The notes beneath the pieces are model-generated. The model saw only the letters and a program-made list of their open reading frames with translations. It did not search any database and was not told the origin of the DNA. DNA of 64,000 nucleotides from Scatophagus argus (Eukaryota > Chordata > Actinopteri > Scatophagidae), in contig NC_058495.1 in NCBI RefSeq assembly GCF_020382885.2, positions 24,861,127 to 24,925,126 of the forward strand. The letters run 5' to 3'. Below are positions 13,633 through 26,390 of the stretch, one piece after another; position 1 is the first letter of the stretch; each line of letters starts with the position of its first letter. Both the position numbers and the translations under genes were made by a program.

Positions 13633-16600
13633 ACAGCCAAAAAAACTTGTCTCCTGCCAGTTTAAGTTACAGTGATATAAAACGGAGGAAAAGCGGGGGG
13701 TGTGGGTGTGCAAAATGGTTGCACATGAGACTCCAGTTTCACAACACATTACAGCCTAAAGGCAAGAGGGAAATAAGGAAACTTTATTGATATCTAAGCC
13801 AACATGTGACAACTATAACTGTAACCATGTCCAAAATATGTTTCGGGCGAACGTCTCACAGATAAGGTTCATTGCTCTTAGGTTTAACTGACTGCTTTGA
13901 CCAAGTAGTTTTGGTCGCCATGTCAGGTAGGGCTGGTCAGAAAACGTTCCTACAGTACGTGGCAGTTTGGAGCTCGCCGACATTTTTGACGGTTTCAGTT
14001 TGAGAATTTGCGAAACCACACTGACTGAAATAACTGGGGATCATCTGATGTAAAGTGCACCAATCAGCTCATCACATAAGAGATAATAAACCCAAAGAAA
14101 AACAGTTCTCAGTCTCTGACCTTTCAAACGCACTGGATTCCCACCCTTATCATAATCGCACCCATGTGACCAAGCTTGCTCCAGGGCTGTCATCAATTTC
14201 CATTAAAATAGATTATTTTTTCTAACCAGATAGAAGACACGGGCTTTGCTCTTTGACAGTTGTACTTGGGTAGAGGGAAATTGGAGGAGGAGGGACATGG
14301 GACCGCCAAGACATGAGGACAAGAGCCAGTTTTGCTGCAGATGTAGATCTGGTGGGACGCCAGTCGCAGAGGGGGGAATAATGAGCTGTCTAAGAACACT
14401 GGCCAGACCTGAATATCTCATTAGAGCTGCATTTGACGGCAGTGTTCACATCGCATGACACATTACAGACATTTTCCACCCTCTCGCTGTGTCTCAATAC
14501 AGGAGCCAGATCCTTAGAGGGCCTCATAAATCAAAGATTTACAGGTTTACTGGCAGGCTGTGCTATCTCACTTCAACACAGGATGGTCAACTGGTTTGCA
14601 ACGCGGCAGTTACATAAGGTAAATACGTCTATAAACAGTTACATTCATCTGCTGTCATGGACGAACTGCAGAGTCGCGTTTTCATTGGTTTTACTGGTCA
14701 GCTTGAGACAAGCGCCTGGTAAATATCACGTGACTAAAACTTCCTGACTGCATGAGCCGATCTGGATCAAACAAACACGCCGTTAAACAATGACAGTTAA
14801 AAGACAGGATGCAAACGGCTGCTTATGTTTGCTCGCTGCGTCTCTTGGCCTCATCTAAAGAAGTCAGTTGAGTTTGGACTGACCTCTCCAGCCCATTAAT
14901 GACACACTCTACCCAGAAATCTGGACTCTGGAGGACTGAACTGGACTGGGACACTGCTTGTGTCCTCACTGGATATTTTCTGGGAAATGCGCAAAAATAA
15001 TATGTACTAATCTAACACAGTCACACCAGCTGCCTCTGAGTTATTTCACTGGAGTTCCTACAGTTTTGATTTAGGTGACAAATCATGGTTTCAAATTGGA
15101 CTCTTGAGCTCTTTAGGTCTCATTTAGTGTACTTTCCTGGTGTCGAAATAAAGGAAGTTGGCCGAATTTCACTACCCGCAGACCACTAGACGTGTGAAGA
15201 ATTGTGCAGATAACCTCTCACAAAATTTCTGGACATGCTCTACTATGATTTTCCAGCACTGACAAAACAGAGCTGTCTCAGAATTTTAACATAAAATAAT
15301 ATTAGTCTCCGAATGACTTTAACGATCGCTTTCTAAATATGTCAGTCAGTTTTCACCTGTGCTGCAACTCAGGAGCACTTTTTGACCTAACGTGACTGCA
15401 ATAGCTACAAAATGCCCATACTTCCAACAAAAACAATCAAAGCGGTTCATTTGCTCTCCACTGGAGCTGTCACAGGCCATTATGGGTTGTGTGTTTCTTT
15501 CAACATCTGGTATTTTACTGCTGGAATTCAAAGGAGAATAAATGGTGATGTACTGTTAAAAAAAAAAAGGCAGTTCATTTCCCCCTCACTCTTTCATCTC
15601 CAATTAGTTTGAATTGTTGAGCTCATCTCCCTTTAACAGAGATCTGAGTGCATTAGCCTGACATTGTGATAAATGTGATAATTATAAACCTATCTTTGCT
15701 TATGCATCCGTTTTGATATGAACCAAAACCCCTGCTGATATCTCAACAAGGAACAAGAAGGGATGTTATAAAAGCAGTCATTGAAGTGACAGCGGAATTT
15801 AGATTCCTCCAGTGGACAAGTTTGTTTGCTCCTTACTGTAAAACTATCATTAGCTTGTAAATATCAGCCTATCGAGTGTGGCGACAAGGACGACAACCTT
15901 CCTTGGTGTTCTCACCCTCATACAGTTGTCTTTTCTGCACCCTGTTTTTAATTATAACAACCCCAAAGTAGTGGTTTTTGCATCAGACTTCTTGTACATC
16001 AGACATGATTTCACTTTATAACATAATGTAGCTCAGAAAATGGCTCCACATGCCATGTGCTGAACCTTGCAAGGACAATGCCGACAAAGGCCACCAACTG
16101 GGACTTACATACAAAATGAAATTTATAGGCAAAGTAAGGGATAATGTCCAACACAGTGTCCATTTTCGGGAATTAATGGACAATGGAAAGTCCATTGATG
16201 AACATTAACATGAACACCCCAAAAGGCGTTACTCCACTTAAACCACGGCCACTTGCCAAAGACAAAAGTCAACCAAAATCCAAAGTCTTTCCACAAGGTA
16301 AAACTCATTTTCCCTGGTAGCACCTGAGGGTCTGACTAACACCTGAGACCATCATTGCAGTCCCAATAGGCTCCTATGCTGCCGAAAATTGTTTCACTAC
16401 TCCAGTGAATAGGACAAACCTATTGGCAACAAGAAGTAGTTCCAGTTTGTTCAGCTAGCCAGAAAGTTAATGTTATGCTAACAAAATTCAAAGTCAGTAA
16501 CGAACAGTAAACATAACCCGACAGGATGTTCAACAACAGGACAATCCAGCCAAGTCACTGTCCTCAGATCAGTGTTTTCACCAACAAACGATAGTCCACG

Positions 16601-17490
16601 TGTCCCCAGCCTGAGGACGAGTTGGATAACAACTGAGATGTCTTCATGGACCGCAGGCTGGCGTAGCGGTGACCTTGTGCGCGTTTGATGAAAACAAAGA
16701 GAGAAAGTAGGCCTGCATTAAATTGTCATCTATCAGTAAATTCATGTCAGAGTCAATCCATACAGAAAAATAACCACATTGCATTGATTTTTCCACCAAC
16801 CACCTGTTGCGTCGTGCCCACACTGTCCCGAGAGGAGGTCTAATCAGAGTAAGTGGAAACACTTGACTGAGCCTTTTCGTAAGTCATTTCAGCACTTCCT
16901 GCACCTCTGCTCCTATGGAGCGCATACCGTACCACCATTTAACTACCTTCCCCGCAGATGTTTTTAGGTTCCCTCTGAAGCTGAAACGTGACTTTGCAGA
17001 GATGAGATGCATGATGAAGCTATGGATGAATATATATGGATGTTTTCAATCTGGCACCAGATGGCAAACGGTAACATGGGGCAGCCCAAACAGCTACACC
17101 ATCAGCTACGGGCAGACAAATGCACATTTTGATAGCGACAGATGAAAAAACAAATCTTTTGTCGGCTGATTTGTTCAAGGAGACAATGTGAGAAGCTACA
17201 CAGGAGAAGCTGACATTTTCCATCCAAGTGTTGTCCTGTTTTTTTGCAGGAAAGGCAGAAACGAGAGACACTGTATCTCACAAATCACAGTCCACAGTTC
17301 ACAATTATCATCCTTATGGCCAACTTCACAATTTAACATTTAAATGTGTTTGCTAATCAAATTTGATGCATTAGTTGCAGTTTTCTAAGACACATTTCAG
17401 TTTAATCAACAATTCAGACTAAAATTAACTGAATCCCCAACAACCTGAGCACAACAAAGATTTCTTTTACTTTCTGTCATGTCTGTCTAA

Positions 17491-17494
<4 letters not shown>

Positions 17495-17532
<38 letters not shown>
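17495..17532 (+). repeat. (GT)n microsatellite
   Basis: About 19 GT units. Confidence 0.9.
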
Positions 17533-17534
<2 letters not shown>

Positions 17535-18661
17535 ATGCAAGGTGAGATGCTGATGCTGGTGTTGAGTGCGAATACTCAGACCTCCAGTTATCCAGAGGTT
17601 TCTCGTGGTTTCTTTCAAAAGATGTGAGATAAGTTTTTACTGCTGATATGAAACAGAACTCTTTAAGCTTTAACTTTTTGATTGAAGGTAGAGAAAACAG
17701 ATAAAAACTCGTCCCTTACAGGTCACTTTTTGATCTTCAGTCTGTATTCCATTTATCACTGTAGGCATAAATAATCAAATTTAAGACTTGAAACCCTATG
17801 AATGTGCAAATTAAAGCAAAATTTGAGGTATTGAATGGATCCTGATGTTTTATTAAAGGAGGTCTGTTTAGTTTGTTTAGTTTATGGGACAACTGAGGCA
17901 ATTTGTAGCTTTTTATGAGATCTGAGCTTATTAAGTCTGATGTTTATTCTCCATAAAGGAAAATTTTTCATTAAATCCTTAACGCAAGGTATTTTTTCCT
18001 GCTGCTTCATCATTTAGTTTTGTTGCACCTTTTATTTTCTTTTTTAATTAAGTTGATATCTCAAAAACAAGCAAACAAAAAAACAATAAATGCACCCAAA
18101 CCAAAGTTTGACCAAAAAAAGAGATATAACAGAGAGGTCACAACCTGCAAAGGCTTTGCTCATTTGTTTCTTACGTGATGCACAAGTATTGAATTTTTTT
18201 TAAATTCATAATATTTAAAAATCTAACTTGTCAACACAGTGATTTTACATGCTGTTTCAATGTCCCGTTGTCATCAGAACTGTCCTCGTACTCGCAAACA
18301 AAATGAGGACGTGAAGAAGGTGTCTTTAATGAAGGCTACGGCTGCACGAGAGATGACTCAGTCGTAAAAAGTTGTTTTTGAAACCTGTGGCTTCAGAGGC
18401 TCAGCTGTGATCCAAACATCTTAACAAATTTTTCATTTTTAATTAATGTCAGTGTGCCATTCCAGCTCTGGAATCTATTTTTTTATAATGACTTTTGCAC
18501 GCAGCGAGTTCACTCTGTCTTGGGTCGGGTGTTTTGACTCATCACTTCCTGTACAGAGACGATTTCCCTCCAGCGACTGTGCAGCCGCTGAATTTTTATT
18601 TTGGACAAACAGGCAGAAGCACAGCCTTCTCAGTGGGGACAGTATGCTTTGTTCGGCTAAA

Positions 18662-18701
<40 letters not shown>

Positions 18702-18765
18702 CACACACACACACACACACGCTCACACACACACACACACACACTCTCTCTCTCCCTCTCTCTCG
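18662..18765 (+). repeat. Compound (AC)n-(CT)n microsatellite
   Basis: Three AC tracts interrupted by GCTC, followed by a CT tract. This gives long His/Thr-type frames on the plus strand and Cys/Val frames on the minus strand, which are not proteins. Confidence 0.9.
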
Positions 18766-18875
18766 TTCAGAGTTCAAAGTTCAGGACTCCTAGTGGTTGC
18801 ATAAGCAGGGCTTCAGGAGGTAATGGAGGGTCTGCATTATCAAAAGTGTTTAAGTCATCCTCCAGACTCTCGTAG

Positions 18876-18901
18876 CACACACACACACACACACACACAC
18901 A
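18876..18901 (+). repeat. (CA)n microsatellite
   Basis: Perfect CA run about 110 bases downstream of the compound microsatellite. Confidence 0.8.
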
Positions 18902-20284
18902 GGTTTAAACTAGCTGTTAGGTGGATGCTTTCACTGGTCTCTGCTGAGAACACATCCACTTAATGGGTTTCCGGTGCCTGTTCGCACTTCTCCTCACACG
19001 ATGTATAAAGTGCTGTTTGGTTGTGATTTCTCGCAGTGAACCAACCGAGCGCAGTTTCTGGATGGCCTGAAGTAAATCCAGGCCAACGAGCATCAGATGT
19101 TTTGTCTTTCTGTAACCTCTAAGTCAAACCAAGTTGCAACCTTCACACTGCAGCTGGTAGGTTTAACTTCCCTGAGTTTCTTTTTTCCCCCTCTCAGGTT
19201 GGGATCTCATTGTTTAGGTTCTGCACGAAGAGCAAGGATCACAACTTCTCACTTTGTGGTACAAAATTTGCAGAGTGACTCAGAAAACTACGTGACCTGT
19301 GCTCACGGCTACACATTTTGACGTCAGAGTACATGGGAGCGATTTGTCAGTCCAAACCAATCAAAAAGCTGGTGATGCCTGTGAGGCACATGCAGCACTC
19401 AAGTCAAATGGCAACAGGCAACGGCGTCTGGGCTGCCAGAAAAAACAAAGGAAGAAGAAAAGTTCATCCACGCAAAGAGCTGCATTCATTCCCCTGCCTC
19501 CACCCAAATATCAAGCAGGGATGATTACGACTCACAAATGTTGTCATGTCACCAGAGACTGTGACATCGGTTTTACCCCCTCGATCCTCCTCCTCCTCCG
19601 TCCGGCTGGCTGCTTCTCCAAGTGAGGATGATTCTGTTAACTCCTTTGCAGGAGTGAACAGACTTATTAAGGGGAGGATGTGGGAAATTGAAATTGTTGA
19701 AACTTAACGCAGACCCGCCAGACCTGAAAATATGAAAACGTTAAACGTTACTTAAGTCTGTATTCCTAGCCTCAGCCTAAGCCGCAAGTGAGCTCTCTTT
19801 TTAAATGGATACTGAATTTGGAAAAACAACATCATCATCACAGATTGCTTTTCATCGCATTGTATTCTGATGAGCATTTTTGCTATTTTCTGACAAAGTT
19901 TAAAACAAAATGTTTTCTGACCTAAACAATAAAGCTGTCAGATTGTTATGTGACTGCAAGTTTGGCTCTTTTGCTCTCTGTTTTCAAGAGACAGCCTTGT
20001 CACGTGACTGACCACTAATGAAGCACTCGCCTTCCTTTGTGAGGAAACACAACATTTCACACCATTTTGAAAAACAATGTTGGTTCACTTTAGATATCTT
20101 GAATGTGTCACCCTGAGCTTTCGCGTCATCACTGGCTTCTATTCATTTCTGTGCTGTAAGAAAATCTGGCAGCTCAAACGTGATTCAGGTCTCTGGTCGT
20201 GGTGCAAAAGGCTCAGGCCAGTCCCAGATCCATCACAAGGTCAAACCATGCAGCCAGCCTGTGCGATGTGCTCTGCTGCTTCTT

Positions 20285-20460
20285 TCTCCTCACTACAAAG
20301 ACCAGCCCGGCTGCCGCTCAACAAAATCCAGACTGTCCTGGCTGCACAGCGATGGAACGAGCGCCCCGTTGACATCAGGACAGCAGAAACTCTCATCTCA
20401 TATTTTCTGTCACAGCCTGGAAACTCATCTGTTCACACTACAGCTGGGCCCATGAAGACA
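20285..20460 (+). mobile_element. LINE-type ORF2 C-terminal remnant
   Basis: Reading the plus strand gives RWNERPVDIRTAETLIS and then, after a frameshift near 20,400, LETHLFTLQLG. The pattern W-N-x-L-P-x-x-I-R followed by L-K-T-H-L-F is typical of the C-terminus of L2/CR1/Jockey-like fish retroposon ORF2 proteins. Only this tail is recognisable and it is broken. Family assignment within the LINEs is uncertain. Confidence 0.45.
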
Positions 20461-21342
20461 GCAGAGAAAAAAATATCTTATTGTAGCAGTCGAAGCAGTT
20501 CAGCCCATGAAGTTAATGTACTTGCATGATTCTTGCAGTTTGCTGTGAAATTATAGCATAAAACCAAAGGCAGTCTGCTATTTGAGTTTCATGTTGTATT
20601 GAAACTAACTGTATCTTGAAGATGGGGAGCATTTATGTGAACGTCCATAAGCTCTGCGTGATCGAACACAGTGAAAACAAAGTAACACATGCATATACAA
20701 AACACTGTCTGTGTGCGTGTTTAGCAAAGCAGCGTGAGCCTCTGGAGTTTGTCATGTTAGATTTAAGGAAAACACTGTTATTAGTACAGACAGAATGATG
20801 ACAGAAATACTGGCCTGGGCCATCAGAGGTGACTGATGCTGTCAGTGTTTGCCACAGACTGACAGTGTAAAACTGGCACAAAGAGTTTGAATGAATACAT
20901 TAGTTATGCTGTGCCTGATGTGCAGGTTGTTTCTCATTTCAGCGTTAAATTCTGCTTAATTCTCCACTTTATTGTGGTGTTTACTCCTAAAACTTGCATG
21001 TGCTCGCCTTGCTTTTCACTTCACACACACACATATACACACACACACCCACTTAAACGCTGGGTATTAGACTGCACACACACACACCAACTTGCCCAGC
21101 CCCCACCTCCTTCTGCCTTCCTGTATCTGCTGACTTTCTTCATCAGCAGGACATTTGATTAAGCATTGCATTGCATTTCGCATTGTGTCACACGGGATTT
21201 GGTTTTCTCAGCAGGTGAGCAGGTGAGCTACATGTGGAGGTTTGTTGTTCATACTGAAATGATGGAAACCAACACCAGGTGGTCTTACGAGCTTAAGAGA
21301 AGGGCAGAGCAATGGGAGACGAGTTAATTGATTTGGATGCAT

Positions 21343-21366
21343 AAAAAAAAAAAAAAAAAAAAAAAA
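21343..21366 (+). repeat. Poly(A) tract
   Basis: 24 A residues after GGATGCAT. It could be the tail of an unrecognised retroinsertion. No poly(A) signal or duplicated target site was visible. Confidence 0.7.
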
Positions 21367-22041
21367 GTCAAATCACAAACTATCCTTCAGCGGCTGTTAA
21401 GTTACCAAAGCAGCCTTTTGTGGGAGACTCATGAGGTGTTTGCCAGAGCGAGCGAGCTGGGGACAAGGACAGCGTGTTGACACTGGGGTGTGCAGCCACA
21501 AATAAACAAATGTACGGTAAATCCTCTGTTGGAATAAATCTGATAATAAAGCCTTGTGCAAACTGGCTAAAGAAATGTGCTTTGTTTTAATAGCCTCAAA
21601 GGAGGCAGGTAATCCAGACATCATGGCTGCTGACACACTAAATATATCTGGGATCCTGAAACAATGAACAGACAACAGAGACGCCACCCGGGATCAAAAA
21701 GAGCCAAAAAAACGCAGTGTTCCAGTGGAGGAAACTGGTCGAAGGCTTCAGCAGAGATCAAACAGCAGCTTGGGGAGTATGATGCTTTTAGGAGACTGTA
21801 ATTCTGGGACCAATGGGATGAAATTATAATTCCTCCCAGGCCAATTGTCACCAGTGATAAAGTAAGATACACATCAGAGACAACACAAGACTTCAAGAGT
21901 TTTCCAAAATCTAAAGTTAACAGGATCCAGTCCTTTTTTGATTTCTCTCTGCGCCACAAAATAGCCATTCAGTGAACAAAAGAGGGTCGATGGAGTATTG
22001 GATTTCAGGTCGTCTTTCTTTCTATAGCATGTAGGATTTTC

Positions 22042-22340
22042 TTAGCAAACGATGTATAGACTGACAGGGAAATGATCCCTGTCAGTCGTCACTTTTGACC
22101 AACTAGAGGAGACTCTGACCTCCTCTTGTAATGTCTTGTTTCTTAGCATTTTGTTGTTTTTGGGACGCTTCTGGTCATCGATGATTATTTCCACATCGTC
22201 AAATTCCGTCGACCTGGTAATAAGACTAACCAGTTCGTCAGACGGCAGTGCAGGGTCATATAAAATCTGACGCAGTAAATGTGACAGGTTCCTCTGTTTT
22301 GGACTCCTTGGCTCCGTTCCCTTGGATGTCGGTGGAGGAG
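22042..22340 (-). other. Unassigned open frame with exon-like acceptor
   Basis: On the minus strand a TTTTGACCATTTCCAG acceptor-like string is followed by 99 open codons to a TAA at 22,044-22,042. The translation contains LLRQILYDPALPSDELVSL and EFDDVEIIIDDQKRP, a plausible-looking acidic segment. No start codon, partner exon or known family was recognised. It may be a lone terminal exon, a transposon fragment or chance. Confidence 0.2.
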
Positions 22341-23299
22341 CTGGAAATGGTCAAAAACCGGCGCAATTTTCATGTCAAAATTCAAGTAGAACCTGACGTT
22401 GGTGTGGATGTACTTCAACTCGGCAAATCCACTGAATGCCGCAATTGAAACGAATTGATTTTGGTTCCAAAATTGTGCTTTCAAAAATGCTAATTTGATC
22501 GGGCTTTGAGGCTACATTGCTGAGACCAACAAATTCCCATTTCAGTGGACCCAGAGAAGTGACAGAGTGAGCGGGTGCCAGTGCAGGCTCAGGACAACAT
22601 AATCACAACGTTGCAGACTCAGCAGAACCGATTCCAGCAAACACAAGTGAAAAAACACTGAACTTGTGCAATAATTCTGTTGTTTTGTTTCTTAGTGTGA
22701 ACCTGAGGCAAACACACACACACACACACACTGGGAAGTTTCTGTTAAAGACTGAGAGCAACTTTTTAAACTTACAAAGAGCTTTGAGGTGGAGAGAGCA
22801 GGAGAAGCTCTACAAAGGCAGATGCAATATCTGTTACGGTGGTTCCTCCCTACTTTCATCACCATTTTCACCTCATATTAGTGTCAGTTGTTGGCTTCAC
22901 AGTAGAAAATTAAACATGACCACTGGACGAAAGAAGCATTGATGTCAACAGCCTCCTGATTCCCATCAGTCCAACCTCAGCTGCCACACGATGTCGTGGA
23001 CGGCTTTACGACCGCACTGACCTTCAGGCTGTGTGAGGATTCACAGTGAAACTATTTGGAGAGCTTCGCTGTATTCAAAGGAAATCCCACAAATTAGACT
23101 GTCACTGGAATCTGCTCTGAATTTAGGAGTGAAAATCTTTGAGAAACCAGCGAATCAATTTTCTTTCTTGTTTTCACTATTAGATTTTGGAATGAATTCA
23201 CAGACAGGCTTTCCACTTTAAAGGGACAGTTCACTCCAAACTCAAAAAAGAGTTTGCCTTCTCTTGAATATTATGGAACTTGATGGTACTTCACTTGTG

Positions 23300-23761
23300 G
23301 TGCTCAAAACACCAAAAACTACATTAAAAAACTGCACAGCAGTGTTTCCAGATGACCCTGCTGCTGAAGATAATCCACAGCAGTTTCATGTAGGAACGGC
23401 ATCAACCAGCCACAAGATTAACACCACTGACAGCAGCCTCCCCCCAGCTGGACGACGTACCCCGTCCCGTTTCCAAAGCAGCTCAGGAATGTCTCAAGGA
23501 ACACAACAACACCCTGCACACTCCCCAGATCTCAACCTGATCGAGAATCTGCGGGATGCACCAGAACAAGCCGAGTCCACCCCCCATGCCCATCCATGCA
23601 GGTGAGTGGGAGGCCCCACCCTCAGAGCACAGAGACCTGAAAATCCCCCCAGAGGTCCTGTGTCCCTCCCCCCGACAGGTCAGGGCTGTTTTGGCAGCAC
23701 AAGGCGACCTACAAGACACCGAGCAGGTGATACTAATGTTGCGGCCGATGGGTGTATTTTC
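23300..23761 (+). mobile_element. Tc1/mariner-like transposon remnant
   Basis: A plus-strand frame around 23,515-23,570 reads HSPDLNLIENLRDAPEQ. This corresponds to the SPDLNxIENxW motif near the third catalytic acidic residue of Tc1/mariner (DDE_3) transposases, with W replaced by R. Downstream, at 23,690-23,761, a stretch with CTGTTTTGGCAGCACAAGG and a terminal ATGTTGCGGCCGATGGGTGTA resembles the terminal repeat of a common fish element that ends ATGGCTGATCGGTGTA. The left terminus was not found. The copy is truncated and non-functional. Confidence 0.6.
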
Positions 23762-25149
23762 CGTCCGTATCACCATGCAGAAGGAAGCTTGTGTTTACTA
23801 AACGAGCTAATGTTACAGCTCAGCTGAGGAGGAAGCCGTTAACCAAAAATTTACCATACGTTTACCTGCCTCTCAAATATGTCATCCAGGTGAGTTAAAT
23901 GATTTGGAACTTGGAACTTGGTTTCTTTTACTTTAAATGTGTTTTGTTGTGTTGTGCTTCAGGGAGGAAAGCTGCTGATTTTATTACAGCCAGTGTTAAG
24001 CCAACATCTCCAAAACAAAACTTATGTCATCACCTTCCTGCATCAGGTTCTGAGTAACTTTGTGGTGCTTTTGGGCTAAACGTCCCCTGGCAAATTCTCG
24101 AAATTTAAGACATTAAACATTTAAAAGGTCGAGTGAGCCAAAGCGTGCAAGCCAAGACACAAACAAATTTGACTGCAAGCTTATGGTGACTTATTAACTA
24201 ATTGTGTTATATTTTGCTGATCGTACTGAGTCAGTTTACTGACATCTCTTTTCTCCTTGCTCTTCTTTTCTACTGCTTTTAATAATCACTTCATCACTCA
24301 AAATCTGTTGTCTGTTTAAAATTTATTTTTCTGTCATCTGCTTCAAGATAACAAAATATTTAACACAATTTAGAAAGGCTCAGCTCCCAAACCAAAGACG
24401 CTTATTGAGATTTCTGTCCCTGACCCAACGCTGCAGGTGAGAGGACTTTGGCTTTACAGCAGCAGCATTAACAGTAATCTGTTAACACAAACCTGCTGTC
24501 TGACACACTTCCTGTGGTTCATAACCTTCGTTTTGTTCCAGTTGTTGTGATGCTGATAGCTTGATGATGTGGTGACGACTCGAGCTCTTGGCTGCTAACC
24601 ACACAGTAACTGTTAATTGCACCATCCCCTCGTGTCTGATTTACTGCACACTGTGTAGCTCCTCTTTTATGGAGCATTTTATTCTCCAGCACGGCAGTGT
24701 GATATACAGTCAGACAGCGCAGCAAAGATTTTACGATGTTTTCCTGTCTTTTTGGACTCGCCATTCCCTCAAAGGTCAGCACCGTCAAGATGGTTTATTT
24801 CACCTCCACAGTTTGCAAGGGTTGTATGGCAATTCCATTCAAATTCATAGATTTCAATATTTTGAAACTCATTTGCAGCAGCACATTTTTCCAAGCACAA
24901 TTTCACTTCTTATACAACACGTTAAACCAAAATCTGTAACTTCACCAACATGTAAGCAGCATCACATTTTTAAATGAGCTTTGAGCAGCTCAGACCAAAC
25001 ACAGGAAGTGGCTGTAAAGAATGTCTGAATGAAGAGATTTACCAGCCTGTGTGTCGACACTGAAGAAGGCACGCTGCCCCCTGCTGGTGACCAGGGCGCA
25101 GTGAGACAAAGCTGATGGCCAACAGGAAGACGGTCTCACGGTGTTTTCA

Positions 25150-25245
25150 AGATTCAATTCAAGATTCAAGATTCAAGAGCCTTTATTGTCATTATGCAAG
25201 CATAACGAAATTTTGTGCAGATTCTCGGCTTAAAAGCACACTTAT
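25150..25245 (-). repeat. LINE/SINE 3' tail with (TTGAATC)n
   Basis: On the minus strand the sequence reads ...AATGACAATAAAGGCTCTTG followed by about three TTGAATC-type units. A poly(A)-like AATAAA plus a short tandem tail is typical of fish non-LTR retroposon 3' ends. Similar tails occur at 42,130, 52,973 and 58,884. Confidence 0.5.
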
Positions 25246-25999
25246 AAATAGATCACGCTGATTTGAGTATTTTGTGCATTTTCGGTGCTGCTGCCATTCT
25301 TTATTTTCACTGACATTAAACACACATTATCACGTTTGATATGAAACATGAGCCTGTCGTGACGCCCAACAGGATAATCGCCATCTTTACGTTTCTGTTT
25401 TGCAGGTCTGTAAACAATAAGGCTGGTGTTACTCTATAGTTATCATCATTAAATATGACTAAAACACCTGAATGAATGGTCAGTCTTTCCTCTTCCCGTC
25501 TGAAGCTATTTGTCTTTGCTTTCATAATTTTATTCACACTTTTATCAGCTATTCGTGTGTGTGTGCCCATGTAAAGCACTGCGCGAACCCGTATGCCAGA
25601 GGACCATGTGCGCACAGGGAAATTCAGATTTAAAAAAATTAAAAATTAATTTAATTAATTAAAAATTAAAATCGAGCGCACAAAACTTATGGCTGAGCAG
25701 ATAAAAATCGATTCTGTGCTGGTAAAATATCTTCCCCCGCGCTCAGACAGACTGCTGCACGCTCAGTCCGCATCAGTCACGCGCGCTCGACTTCACCTGC
25801 GCGCTCGCTCACGTTTTGCACGTTTGCTCGAACGTGCGACGTAGCGGCGTGGGAAAACCGCAATGCACTGTGGGCTTTACTGGCAACTGAATAGCGTGTT
25901 TACGCCGGCTGCATGCGTGGCGCTGCTCTTTTGTCCTGTTGTTTTGTTTTAACAAGTTAAAACGCGGTGCGAACGTGCTGTGTCGTAAAAACAAACGAT

Positions 26000-26390
26000 G
26001 GGCTGAGATGTTCACTTCTACAGCGCGTGGAGCGCGTGTAAGCGACAAGCTCCTGACCGAGCGGTGTGCCATCCTCAGTAAACGGTTACCGGGAGGTTTG
26101 GCTTTGGCGGACCGTGGATTTAACATCGGGGATGAAGCTGGACTGATGTGTGCCGAGGTGCAAAGCCCGGGCTGCACAAGAGGACGTGCTGGACCCGAGA
26201 CCTGTGGAGGAGACGCGGCGGACAGCTCAGCTAAGGGTCCGTGTGGAAGGAGTTTGGGATCACATACTGCAGCGCACCGGTGAGCCTGCTGGCTCCACCT
26301 GAAGGTGAGGAACTTTCCTTCATTGACCACACTGTGACTGTGCTGTGCTTTCAGTAACATGTCTCCCAGTACTGTCATTAAACAACAAGG
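26000..26390 (+). pseudogene. DDE_Tnp_4 (Harbinger/ISL2EU-like) transposase C-terminal fragment
   Basis: Frame 1 from 26,009 reads ARGARVSDKLLTERC, then PGGLALADRGFNIGDEAGL. This matches the pattern G-G-R-V-S-D-K-x-L-T-E and P-G-D-x-V-L-A-D-R-G-F-x-I of DDE_Tnp_4 transposases, where the D of ADRGF is catalytic. After a frameshift near 26,165-26,190 another frame gives DPRPVEETRRTAQLRVRVEGV, the equivalent of E-x-T-R-x-I-A-x-x-R-I-H-V-E-R. A degenerate CAVLSVTCLPVL follows near 26,340-26,380. The N-terminal domain is missing, and the frameshift and stops make it non-functional. Its GC- and CpG-rich composition mimics a CpG island. Confidence 0.65.

Noticed and set aside
18446..18875. Overlapping 100-126 codon frames on both strands
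   Set aside because: Built on (AC)n/(GT)n repeats and give His-Thr or Cys-Val strings.
20077..20529. 150-codon frame as a host gene
   Set aside because: The only recognisable part is a LINE ORF2 tail broken by a frameshift. The rest has no similarity I know.
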